Translations under genes and position numbers: made by a program | Notes under the pieces: generated by a model | What the model was told of the DNA's origin: nothing | What the model saw: the letters and a program-made list of their open reading frames with translations, nothing else | Database searches by the model: none | Shown: piece by piece, positions 7,126 to 14,406 of the stretch | Numbering within the stretch: position 1 is the stretch's first letter | Layout: each line of letters starts with the position of its first letter | Assembly: GCA_035760705.1 (NCBI GenBank) | Contig: DASTSL010000092.1 | Span: forward strand, 1-25,100 | From: Allomeiothermus sp035760705 | GTDB taxonomy: Bacteria > Deinococcota > Deinococci > Deinococcales > Thermaceae | Length of the DNA: 25,100 nt | Direction of reading: 5' to 3'

Positions 7126-7716
7126 CGGCTCTCCTTTCGCTTCGCGGGTTCGATACTTTGACAAGCGCTCCTTTGGGCAGCACCGGCTTACCCATCCTCC
7201 CTTTGGAACTGGCCAGGCGGCGCACGTCCACCTCCTGGATGTGATCGGCCAGGTCGTTAAACCGACGAAACACCCCGGCTAGCCGGGCGGTGGCAAAGGG
7301 CGAGGGCCGTTTTTTCTGGCCGAAGGAGAACCGCTCGAATCCCCTGTAACACGACTGAGGGATGACTTTACCGTCGGGGCCAAAGTTGTAGGCCACCGCA
7401 GGCCGCTAGCTCGGCCAGGGCTTTGCCCTCTTCCGGTCGGGCGTTTTTCCTTTGTCAAAGCTCGGGGTAGCGGCCCAGGGTGTCCAGCATCCAGTGCAGG
7501 TCGAACCAGAAGCTGGGCCATCTGACGGTCTTGAAGTGCATCCCGAAGCCAAACAGGTGGGGAAACTCGAAGCCGCCCCCGCTGGTCACGTCCACCCGGC
7601 ACCACGTCGAAGCCTTGTTCCTCGGGCGCGGCGGTCCGCCAGCAGTAGGTCGGGTTCCGGGCCCAGACCGGCAGGGCCAGACCCACCCCAGCCACCAGCG
7701 ATGCGCGAAGAATCAT
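7076..7716 (-). pseudogene. Secreted-protein pseudogene with several frameshifts
   Basis: ATG at 7716 has a near-ideal site (GGGAGGTGAT). It opens with a signal peptide, MILRASLVAGVGLALPVWA, then NPTYCWRTAAPEEQG. Near 7620 the protein-like sequence moves to another frame: STWCRVDVTSGGGFEFPHLF, then MHFKTVRWPSFWFDLHWMLD, ending at a TGA near 7455. Further shifts continue it as PEEGKALAELAACGG and then VAYNFGPDGKVIPQSCYRGF with FARLAGVF-type sequence to about 7150. At least three frame changes are needed to link the pieces into one protein of roughly 200 residues. The cysteines and aromatic residues suggest an exported soluble protein; I do not recognise the family. Sequencing error is possible, but several shifts in 600 bases next to a second damaged gene argue for real decay. 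Confidence 0.6.
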
Positions 7717-7872
7717 AGATCACCTCCCTCAACTGCACCGGCTGTAAACAGACCACGAAGCGACCGGAAATGCGGTTAGCAAAACTGAAAACTGAATCCC
7801 CGGAAGATGAGGCCCGGTCGGGGGTAAATCGCCACGAAGCTCAAAAACATGGTGAACCCCCGATCCAGCGGG

Positions 7873-7902
7873 GATGGCCCCCCGAGAGTATTAGCTTAGG
7901 CC
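7873..7902. repeat. 30-bp direct repeat, copy 1
   Basis: Begins GATGGCCCCCCGAGAG and ends TTAGCTTAGGCC. It is identical over all 30 bases to the copy at 7933-7962. The two copies start exactly 60 bp apart and are separated by a unique 30-bp spacer. GGCC occurs near both ends of the unit. The repeat-spacer geometry is like a minimal CRISPR, but there is no third copy, leader or cas gene, and the sequence is not one I know from this lineage. Confidence 0.75.
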
Positions 7903-7932
7903 TGAGAGCCGGACTGCTTCGACTGCTCAACC

Positions 7933-7962
7933 GATGGCCCCCCGAGAGTATTAGCTTAGGCC
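7933..7962. repeat. 30-bp direct repeat, copy 2
   Basis: Perfect copy of 7873-7902. The sequences outside the two copies do not match each other, so this is not simply a 60-bp tandem duplication. It is followed within five bases by the CCATTACCG pair that leads toward the oxidoreductase gene. Confidence 0.75.
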
Positions 7963-8131
7963 GAATCCATTACCGCCCCATTACCGTACCGGTATTAGGG
8001 CACCGGCGCCCTGGAATCAAATTCTGAACTGATGAACCGGCTTGATCGCAAAGGTGAGGGGGGAGTCAGTAGCCGGGGGGCGGAGCAGCTAGCGTAAGGG
8101 GAAACCCGCGCTGGGGGAAAGGAAGGTTCAC

Positions 8132-9307
8132 ATGCCGGATTACCAATACCTGATCGTGGGCGGGGGCATGGCCGCGGATGCAGCGCTACGGGGAATCCGC
8201 GAACTCGATCCGGTAGGCACGGTGGGGATGGTGGGCGCCGAGCCACACCCGCCCTATAACCGTCCGCCGCTCTCCAAAGGGCTGTGGAAAGACCAAGCGG
8301 TGGACGAAATCTGGCGGCACGCCGATGACCTCGCCGCCGCGGTCCACCTGGGGCGTCGCATCGTGGCGCTGGACCTCGAGCGCTCCCAGGCCACCGACGA
8401 GCAGGGCCAGGTCTACGGCTTCGAGAAGGTCCTCCTGGCGACCGGGAGCACCCCTCGGCGCCTCCCCTTTGGCGGGGCGGACATCCTCTACTACCGCACC
8501 TACGACGATTATCGGCATCTGCGTGCTTTAGCCCAGCACGCCGAGGCCTTCGCGGTGATCGGCGGGGGCTTTATCGGCTCGGAGATGGCTGCGGCCCTGG
8601 CCCTCAACGGGAAGCAAACCATGCTGATCTTCCCCGAGGCGGGGATCGGAGCGCGGTTATTCCCTGCCGACCTGGCCCGCTTCCTGGTGGACTTCTACCG
8701 GGGAAAAGGCGTAGAGGTGCGGCCCGGCGAAGGGGTGGCGGGGCTCGAGCGGCAGGGGCAGAATTTAAATCTCCGGTTGCAAAGTGGCGAAACGCTGACG
8801 GCCCAAGGGGTGGTGGCCGGCATCGGGGTGTCTCCCAACAGCAATCTGGCCGAGCAGGCGGGCCTGCGGGTGGAGGACGGGATCGTGGTCAACGAGCTGG
8901 GTCAGACCGATGCCCCCAACGTCTACGCCGCCGGGGACGTGGCCCGCTTTTATAACCCGGCCCTCCAGACCTGGATGCGGGTGGAGCACGAGGACCACGC
9001 CAACACCCACGGCCTCACCGTGGGGCGCAATATGGCCGGGGCCCACGAACCCTACCACCACCTGCCCTTCTTCTACTCCGACCTCTTCGAGCTGGGCTAC
9101 GAGGCGGTAGGAATCCTGGATTCCCGCCTGGAGACCGTGAGCGACTGGAAAGACCCTTTCCGCGAGGGGGTGGTCTACTACCTCGAACAGAGCCGCCTTC
9201 GCGGGGTGCTGTTGTGGAATGCCTGGGGCAAGGTGGATGCGGCCCGGGCCCTGCTCGCCGAACGAGGCCCGTTCCGCCCGCAAGACCTGAAGGGAAGGCT
9301 CGAGTAA
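8132..9307 (+). CDS. FAD/NAD(P)-dependent oxidoreductase, ferredoxin/rubredoxin-reductase-like
   Basis: A 391-residue flavoprotein of the pyridine nucleotide-disulfide oxidoreductase superfamily. The FAD-binding glycine loop YLIVGGGMAADAA is at residues 6-18, YNRPPLSKGLW is the second conserved FAD region, and the ATG motif LLATGSTPRR lies near 105. The NAD(P)H-binding loop FAVIGGGFIGSEMAA starts near 140, and the second FAD motif VYAAGDVA is near 264-271. There is no CxxxxC redox disulfide, so it is of the AIF/ferredoxin-reductase type, passing electrons from NAD(P)H to a small carrier protein. The C-terminal third (from about residue 300) is the dimerisation-like domain with LFELGYEAVG. ATG at 8132 follows AAGGAAGG by five bases. 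It converges with the protoglobin-MarR operon, so a link to gas or redox stress is possible but unproven. Confidence 0.88.
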   Translation: MPDYQYLIVGGGMAADAALRGIRELDPVGTVGMVGAEPHPPYNRPPLSKGLWKDQAVDEIWRHADDLAAAVHLGRRIVALDLERSQATDEQGQVYGFEKVLLATGSTPRRLPFGGADILYYRTYDDYRHLRALAQHAEAFAVIGGGFIGSEMAAALALNGKQTMLIFPEAGIGARLFPADLARFLVDFYRGKGVEVRPGEGVAGLERQGQNLNLRLQSGETLTAQGVVAGIGVSPNSNLAEQAGLRVEDGIVVNELGQTDAPNVYAAGDVARFYNPALQTWMRVEHEDHANTHGLTVGRNMAGAHEPYHHLPFFYSDLFELGYEAVGILDSRLETVSDWKDPFREGVVYYLEQSRLRGVLLWNAWGKVDAARALLAERGPFRPQDLKGRLE

Positions 9308-9397
9308 GCGTCTGCACCCTTTAGCGGTCCGATGCGAAGGGATGCCCCTGCGGGGATTGCGCCGCTCAAATAACCCGAGGTGCTCCCTCATGACAAC

Positions 9398-10030
9398 TTA
9401 CCCGGCCCCAGCCCGCTGCGCTTGCTCGGGCGGGGCGGGTTGGTGGTCGGCGCACTCGAGGCGCAACTCCCTCTCCCCGAAGGCCGCGTCAACGAAGGCG
9501 CAGTGGTGCGGGCGGGCGGGGTCAGCGTGGACGTTGGGGCGGAAGAAGGTACAGCTGACGCACATCCGGGCGGGCGCGATATACCCCTGCTCCTGGAGTG
9601 AGGCGATCATCTTGATCAGGCCGCGCAGGAAGACCCGCTGCTCCTCGGGCTCGAGGCGCTCCACCGCCACCAGCAGGAAGTCGGGCCACAGCGCGGTGCG
9701 CCGGGCCTCGGCTCGCCCCTCGGGGGTCAGGCCCAGGCTCACCGCGCGGGCGTCGCCGGGCCCGCGGTTTTTGACCACCAGCCCCTTGGCGACGAGCACC
9801 TTCACCGCGTCGCTGGCGGTGGCCGGGGTGATGCCCAACGACTCGGCGATCTCCCCCAGTCGCCGGTCGCCTTTTTGCCCCAGCAGGGCCAGGATCTGGC
9901 CCTGGGTGGGGGTCAGCCCCTGTTGGCTGGCACCCTTCCAGGCCTGGGTCTTGAGGGCCAGGCTGATCTTGGCCAAGCCGGTGACCACCCGGCTGCCGAT
10001 GGGTTGTTCGGAGAAAGCGTTCTCGCTCAT
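9398..10030 (-). CDS. MarR-family regulator with C-terminal four-cysteine cluster
   Basis: A 210-residue protein. Residues about 15-140 form a MarR winged helix: LTPTQGQILALLGQKG, then LGEIAESLGITPATASDAVK (recognition region), wing KNRGPGDARAVSLGLTPEG, and a dimerisation helix. Unlike ordinary MarR proteins it continues with MCVSCTFFRPN, HHCAFVDAAFGERELRLECA, giving Cys157, Cys160, Cys177 and Cys193 with nearby histidines. This CxxC...C...C set could bind zinc or an iron-sulfur cluster and so sense redox state or nitric oxide. It lies 12 bases after the protoglobin gene on the same strand and is probably cotranscribed, controlling its own operon through the palindrome at 10644-10656. The ATG at 10030 lacks a clear ribosome binding site, suggesting coupling to protoglobin translation. 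Confidence 0.85.
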   Translation of the reverse strand: MSENAFSEQPIGSRVVTGLAKISLALKTQAWKGASQQGLTPTQGQILALLGQKGDRRLGEIAESLGITPATASDAVKVLVAKGLVVKNRGPGDARAVSLGLTPEGRAEARRTALWPDFLLVAVERLEPEEQRVFLRGLIKMIASLQEQGYIAPARMCVSCTFFRPNVHADPARPHHCAFVDAAFGERELRLECADHQPAPPEQAQRAGAG

Positions 10031-10042
10031 GGGGGTGGCGGC

Positions 10043-10627
10043 CTAAAAGTCACCGTCCTTGACGTAAGGGTAACACCACAAGAGAGCCTGCAAAACCACC
10101 GCCTTGAACCAGGCCTGGTGCATCCGCTCAACCTGCTCCGGGGGGTGACCCTTTTTCGCCAGGAAGGGGCGGATCGTGGCGGTGATGGGGTAGATGAAGG
10201 CCACGATGTAGCGCAGGGGCACCTGGGGGGCCGCGCCGAAGCCGTCGGTCTGGTTTTTCTTGCTCCGGTGGTGGCGCAGCCCGATCTCCTGCTGGTAGGC
10301 CAGCCACTGAGCGTCATAGGGCCGCTGGCAGGTGTCGAGGATCCACTGCCCGAAGCGCTTGCGCACCGCCGCCAAATATTCGGGGCTGGGGTTGCCGTCG
10401 GGGCCGCCGAAATAGTAGACCAGGTGGGGATGGGCGGCCACGAAACCGTACCAGACGTCGAGGATCTCCTCCACCTGGTCGGCCAGCACCTCCCCGGCCT
10501 GGCGCAAGGCGGCGGGGTCGTCATCGGTGAAGAGCAGGCTGGCCTTGAGAAGCTCGAGGTCCTCGAGGCTGAGCGGCGAGGGGCTGAGGGTAGGGCTGCC
10601 ATAGGTATAGCCGGGAATGCTCTGCAC
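10043..10627 (-). CDS. Protoglobin (single-domain heme gas-binding protein)
   Basis: A 194-residue protoglobin, the single-domain relative of globin-coupled sensors. It begins MQSIPGYTYG, the N-terminal signature of Methanosarcina protoglobin. Trp and Tyr of EILDVWYGFVAAHP match the distal pair B9/B10 of that protein. The segment EIGLRHHRSKKN carries the proximal heme histidine. The length equals the known family, so no signalling domain is attached. Two in-frame GTG starts exist at 10633 and 10627; AGGAGG abuts the first but stands five bases before the second, so I chose 10627. It is followed by the MarR-type gene and driven by a good promoter with an overlapping palindrome. The family binds O2, CO and NO; a role in nitric oxide or oxygen handling is inference. 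Confidence 0.9.
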   Translation of the reverse strand: MQSIPGYTYGSPTLSPSPLSLEDLELLKASLLFTDDDPAALRQAGEVLADQVEEILDVWYGFVAAHPHLVYYFGGPDGNPSPEYLAAVRKRFGQWILDTCQRPYDAQWLAYQQEIGLRHHRSKKNQTDGFGAAPQVPLRYIVAFIYPITATIRPFLAKKGHPPEQVERMHQAWFKAVVLQALLWCYPYVKDGDF

Positions 10628-10643
10628 GGTCACCTCCTGATAC

Positions 10644-10656
10644 TTAGGACTCCTAA
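10644..10656. promoter_or_regulatory. Operator candidate for the MarR regulator
   Basis: TTAGGACTCCTAA is a perfect 13-bp palindrome around a central base. It directly abuts the -10 box of the protoglobin promoter and covers the predicted transcription start. That is a standard position for MarR repression. The regulator encoded in the same operon is the natural candidate. Confidence 0.6.
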
Positions 10657-10685
10657 TTAATAGTTCGAGGAGCGAACCCGGTCAA
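10657..10685 (-). promoter_or_regulatory. Promoter of the protoglobin-MarR operon
   Basis: On the minus strand TTGACC (10685-10680) is followed after 17 bases by TATTAA (10662-10657). Both boxes are close to the sigma-70 consensus. The start site is expected near 10650, inside the palindrome, about 23 bases upstream of the chosen GTG. Confidence 0.65.
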
Positions 10686-11046
10686 GCCCCGGGCGTCAGT
10701 GGCCTGAGGAGAAATAGGGCTTTGTAGGGACATCCACCAGGGGGTGCCTTTTGTCACCAAAGGGATTTACCGGGCCGTGTTGGCCTTGGATGGCCGGGGT
10801 GATGGGCGCACAGCGCTAGGGCCTGCCCCGCCACAGGGTGATTTCCGCGAAGACCGGTGTGGGTCTAAGGCCTCTCGCCAGGCCATTCCAAACCCGGATC
10901 AGCCCCGACCTGGTGATTAAGTATCTCCAGGGTAAAAAGGTAGCGGGTAGGGGAAGAGTAGCTCAGCAGGCCGCGCCGCCGCACACCCCACCCACCCTTA
11001 CGCCGGGCAACCGGGCACATCTATCGTGGGCGCACTTAGCGGCTAT
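10686..11046. other. Gene-free stretch between protoglobin promoter and alpha-mannosidase end
   Basis: 361 bases without a convincing coding frame, RNA gene or strong terminator on either strand. A tRNA-like snatch (GAGTAGCTCAGC at about 10955-10966) is not backed by anticodon or T arms. Small damaged sequence cannot be excluded. Confidence 0.5.
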
Positions 11047-14000
11047 TCAAAGCTCGAGCGAGATCACCTGGTAGGGCCTAAAGCCAAACCGCAGGGTTTG
11101 CCCCGTCCCCTCGAGTTCTCCGGAAGCCCGCTCGAGCAGATCCACCCGCCGCGCGGCTTCCCCGGCGAAGCTGGCCTCCCGGCTCTCGCCGCGAAAAAAC
11201 ACCTCGAGCCGGGCCTCGCCCCGCCCGCCGTGGGCCTCGTAAAGCCGCAGGATGAGCCCCTGCCCCTCCTCGCTCTTTTTGAGGGCGGCCAAGCGCAGCC
11301 CGGTCCCCTGGATTCGGGCGAAGTGCTGCTGAACTGGCCAGCCCGAACCCTGAGCGGGGACAATCACCGCTTGGAGCGGGGCGTTGAGGTCCTGGGCCTC
11401 CCGGACCGTGCCGCTGCGCCAGTCCCCCGGGTGGGGATACAAGGCGTAGGTGAAGCGGTGCTCGCCTTCCTCGGCATAGGGGTCGGGGTAGACCGGCGAG
11501 CGCAACAGGGTCAGGCCCAGGGTGTTGGCCCGGGCGCTGTGACCGTACTTGCCGTCGTTGAGAAGGCTCACGCCGTACCCGGCCTCGCTCAGATCGGCCC
11601 AGCGCAAGGCCGGGACCTCGAAACGGGCCGCGTCCCAAGAGGTGTTGGTGTGGGTGGGCCGGGCCACCGCGCCAAAAGCCGTCTCGTACCAGGCCTCGTG
11701 GCTGCGCACGGCCAGGGGGAAATAGGCCCGCAGCAGGGTGCGCCGCCGCGCCCAGCGGATATGGGTGGCGACCTCGAGCCGCCTGCTGCCCGCCGTGAGC
11801 CAGTAGTCCTGCTCGATTGTCGCCCCTTCCAGACGGCGCTCGACCCGCAGGCCCGCCCGGAGTGACCCCTGCTCGATCACCTGCGGCGCGCCAGAGGACA
11901 GCACCTCCTTACCGTCCTGGGCATACGCCGCGTCCACCTCCCAGGCGTCCCACTCGCGCGGGATGTCGGTGTAGGCCCAGAGCTGGTTGCCCCTCCCGCC
12001 GAGCACCTCGCGCCCGGCCTCCTTGTCGTAGACCGAGGCCAGGGTTCCGTCGGGGGCGACCTCGACCCGGAGATAGCGATTCTCCAGCACGGTCGGGCTT
12101 ACCCGCAACTCGCCGGGGGCCGGGCTGGGGGTTCCCGGCACCACCGCCAGGGCCAGGTAACCCAGCCCCGGCACGGGGATACCCTCCGCCTCGGCGAAAA
12201 CCTGGCCCCCCAGCTCCTGGTAGGGGACTTCGACCCCGCCGGGCGCCAACAGCCGGAAGGCCCCCTCGGTGGGACGGGGCAAGCGGATGCGCAAGGGCCG
12301 GTCCTCGAGCGTGAGGTTCCAGACCACCACCTTGGCCAGGGTGTCGCCCGGCTCCGGCGTGATCGCGGCGCTCAACTCCTGCAGAGCCTCCTCCCGCAAC
12401 CGCTCGGCCCGCTCGAGGGTGGCCTCCAGGTCGCGCCGGGCCTCCTGGTAGACCTGGTGCACGCTCGAGCCCGGCAACACGTCGTGGAAGTGGTGGCGCA
12501 GCAGCGTCGTCCAGGCGCTATACGTTTCATCCTGGGGATAGGGCCGCCCCAGGAGCCGGTGAGCCAGCGCGGCGGCGGCCTCAGCCTCGACCAGGGTGTG
12601 TTCCAGTTGGCGATGGAGCCACTTGACCCGGCCCTGGGTGGTGTAGGTTCCGCGGTGCAGCTCGAGGTATTGCTCGCCCACCCAGACCGGTAAGACCGGG
12701 TTCCGACCTCCGGGCTCGGGGCTCTCCTTCAGAGGGCTCGGGGCCGTTCGACCTTCGACCTCTTTGTAAAAATCCTCCACCCGCCCTGTCTCTAGCTGGG
12801 GCAGGCCGGGGAAGTCCCGCAGGCGCCGGTAGCGCTCGAGCATCTCCGCCGTCGGCCCCCCTCCCCCGTCACCGGCGCCGAAGCTGAAGAGCGAGGTGTC
12901 TGCGAAGCGCTTACCCTTGAAGTTACGCCAGGTTCGGCCCAAGTCATCGGCCACGATCCTGCCGTTGTAGCCGCCGAAGCCGGGCGGCGCGGGGGCATCG
13001 TTGAGGAAGCTGTGGGCCAGCACCGGGGTGCCGTCCAGACCCTCCCAGCGGTAGAGATCGTAGGGGAAGGGGTTGGTCTCGTTCCAGTTGAGCTTGGTGG
13101 TGAAGAAATAGGGAATCCCGGCCAGTTGTAAGAGCTGGGGCAGGTTGGCGGTGTAGCCGAAGGTGTCGGGGAGCCAGCAGACCCGGGCCATCCGGCCAAA
13201 GCGGCTCTCGAAGTAGCGCTGGCCGTAGAGGAGTTGCCGCGCCCAGGACTCGCCCGCGAGCAGGTTGCCGTCCGGCTCCACCCACATCCCCCCCACCAGC
13301 TCCCAGCGGCCTTCCTGCACCCTGGCCCGCACCCGCTCGAAGAGTTCGGGGTCGTCTTCCTCGAGCCAGGCGTAGGCCTGGGCGCTGGACTGGTTGAAGT
13401 AAAGCTCGGGGTAGCGCTCCATCAGGTGAACCACGGTGGCGAAGGTGCGCCGCACCTTGCGCCGGGTCTCGGCGAAGGGCCACAGCCAGGCCAGGTCAAT
13501 GTGGGCGTGGCCGCTGAGCCGCAGGCGGCCTTCGGCGGGGTAACGGGTGCGGATGTGCTCGAGGACCGCCCGGAAGGCCTCGCGCCGGGCCGGAAGCTCG
13601 GCCCGCACGGCCTCGGAGAGCGCTACCGGCTCGGCCTCGAAGTTCCACTCGTCCCAGATCGAAGCCTGGACGGCGGCGGCCTCGGGGGCCTGGACGATGC
13701 GGGCCAGGTAGCCGGGGGTGGGGCTGCGGGGCAGCTCGAGCCCGGCCAGCGCGTCCTCGATGGTCGCAGCAAGCAAGGCGGCGATCTCGGGCCGACCGCT
13801 GCCCACCAGATATCCCGCCGCGTCCAGCGCCGCCGCCAGGTCCTCGTGGAAGGCCCGCAGCAGAAGGTCCGGCAGCACCAGCCGGGCCTCCTCGATCCGG
13901 GGCTGGTAGTTGGGCGTGCCGAAGAGCCCCTTAGGAACGGCCTCGAGCGCGAAGTGGAGTTCTTCCCCGCCTCGAGCCTGATCCAAAACCGGGTACTCGC

Positions 14001-14304
14001 GGTGGTAGGGGTTGAGCCCGCCCAAAACCCGCCCGCCCACGCTCAGCCGGGCCTCTCCCCCCACCCCCAGCCGGACCCAAACCGGTTCCCCAGCCCAGCC
14101 GGGGGGTACGGTTGCGGAAAACTCCATCTGCACCGGGAAGGCCCGTGAGGGCCAGGCGTCGCCCTCCTGGAGTGGAATCCACTCTTCCCCAGCCTCGAAG
14201 CGCCCGGCCAGGGGCAGGCTTTGGCGATCCCTCCAGGCGGCCAGCTCCACCAGCCGGTGCCGGAGCCGCTGTATGCTTTGCGCGATCTGTGGTTGATCCT
14301 TCAC
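11047..14304 (-). CDS. Alpha-mannosidase, glycoside hydrolase family 38
   Basis: A 1085-residue retaining alpha-mannosidase, normal length for bacterial GH38. An N-terminal beta domain (about 1-255) leads to the catalytic barrel, which opens with GHAHIDLAWLWPFAETRRKV. Within it His268 and Asp270 match the zinc ligands of the family. WLPDTFGYTANLPQ carries the likely nucleophile Asp380. The central three-helix region and a long beta-sandwich C-terminus ending PYQVISLEL follow. No signal peptide, so it is probably cytoplasmic and cleaves imported mannosides. The start is GTG 14304 behind AAGGGGGG; an ATG two bases upstream is immediately followed by a stop. It diverges from a ROK regulator and sugar transport genes; a promoter with an overlapping palindrome lies just upstream. 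Preference for linkage or for a derivative such as mannosylglycerate cannot be read from sequence. Confidence 0.93.
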   Translation of the reverse strand: MKDQPQIAQSIQRLRHRLVELAAWRDRQSLPLAGRFEAGEEWIPLQEGDAWPSRAFPVQMEFSATVPPGWAGEPVWVRLGVGGEARLSVGGRVLGGLNPYHREYPVLDQARGGEELHFALEAVPKGLFGTPNYQPRIEEARLVLPDLLLRAFHEDLAAALDAAGYLVGSGRPEIAALLAATIEDALAGLELPRSPTPGYLARIVQAPEAAAVQASIWDEWNFEAEPVALSEAVRAELPARREAFRAVLEHIRTRYPAEGRLRLSGHAHIDLAWLWPFAETRRKVRRTFATVVHLMERYPELYFNQSSAQAYAWLEEDDPELFERVRARVQEGRWELVGGMWVEPDGNLLAGESWARQLLYGQRYFESRFGRMARVCWLPDTFGYTANLPQLLQLAGIPYFFTTKLNWNETNPFPYDLYRWEGLDGTPVLAHSFLNDAPAPPGFGGYNGRIVADDLGRTWRNFKGKRFADTSLFSFGAGDGGGGPTAEMLERYRRLRDFPGLPQLETGRVEDFYKEVEGRTAPSPLKESPEPGGRNPVLPVWVGEQYLELHRGTYTTQGRVKWLHRQLEHTLVEAEAAAALAHRLLGRPYPQDETYSAWTTLLRHHFHDVLPGSSVHQVYQEARRDLEATLERAERLREEALQELSAAITPEPGDTLAKVVVWNLTLEDRPLRIRLPRPTEGAFRLLAPGGVEVPYQELGGQVFAEAEGIPVPGLGYLALAVVPGTPSPAPGELRVSPTVLENRYLRVEVAPDGTLASVYDKEAGREVLGGRGNQLWAYTDIPREWDAWEVDAAYAQDGKEVLSSGAPQVIEQGSLRAGLRVERRLEGATIEQDYWLTAGSRRLEVATHIRWARRRTLLRAYFPLAVRSHEAWYETAFGAVARPTHTNTSWDAARFEVPALRWADLSEAGYGVSLLNDGKYGHSARANTLGLTLLRSPVYPDPYAEEGEHRFTYALYPHPGDWRSGTVREAQDLNAPLQAVIVPAQGSGWPVQQHFARIQGTGLRLAALKKSEEGQGLILRLYEAHGGRGEARLEVFFRGESREASFAGEAARRVDLLERASGELEGTGQTLRFGFRPYQVISLEL

Positions 14305-14313
14305 ATCCCCCCC

Positions 14314-14342
14314 TTGATTTTTAAATCATTTTGAGTTAATTA
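14314..14342 (+). promoter_or_regulatory. Possible promoter of the second ROK gene
   Basis: On the plus strand TTGATT (14314-14319) is followed after 17 bases by TAATTA (14337-14342). The -10 is a weak match. If used, the whole element overlaps the palindrome at 14321-14339 and the minus-strand -10 box, so one bound regulator could shut both directions. Confidence 0.3.
14321..14339. promoter_or_regulatory. Operator candidate between alpha-mannosidase and ROK genes
   Basis: On the minus strand the sequence reads TTAACTCAAAATGATTTAA, an imperfect 19-bp palindrome of the form TTAAnTCAnnnTGAnTTAA. It begins right after the -10 box of the alpha-mannosidase promoter and covers the predicted start site. 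Its left half-site TTAACTCA is identical to the one at 3253-3273, though the half-site spacing is three bases here and one there. Confidence 0.6.
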
Positions 14343-14369
14343 ATAGACCACAGGCCAAGCCTTTGTAAA
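14340..14369 (-). promoter_or_regulatory. Promoter of the alpha-mannosidase gene
   Basis: On the minus strand TTTACA (14369-14364) and TATTAA (14345-14340) are separated by 18 bases. Both boxes are strong. The palindrome begins at the next base, so repression by the divergently encoded ROK protein is likely. Confidence 0.65.
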
Positions 14370-14406
14370 GCGTCGCACCCCCACGACTTCAACGCGAGGC
14401 ACTCCC

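Larger units (their letters stand above)
7717..8131. other. Gene-free stretch with direct repeats
   Basis: 415 bases between the secreted-protein remnant (minus) and the oxidoreductase (plus). No convincing coding frame. It holds the 30-bp direct repeat pair, a CCATTACCG tandem pair (7967-7975 and 7978-7986, period 11), and the 8-bp palindrome TACCGGTA (7987-7994). A convincing promoter for either flanking gene could not be picked by eye. Confidence 0.6.

Noticed and set aside
7873..7962. CRISPR array
   Set aside because: Only two repeats and one spacer, no leader or cas genes in the window; reported as direct repeats.
9340..9365. Terminator between the convergent oxidoreductase and MarR genes
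   Set aside because: Only a 4-bp CCCC/GGGG stem and no T run.
10951..10970. tRNA-like sequence GAGTAGCTCAGC
   Set aside because: No acceptor, anticodon or T arm can be formed with the flanking bases and no GTTCGA-type T loop follows.
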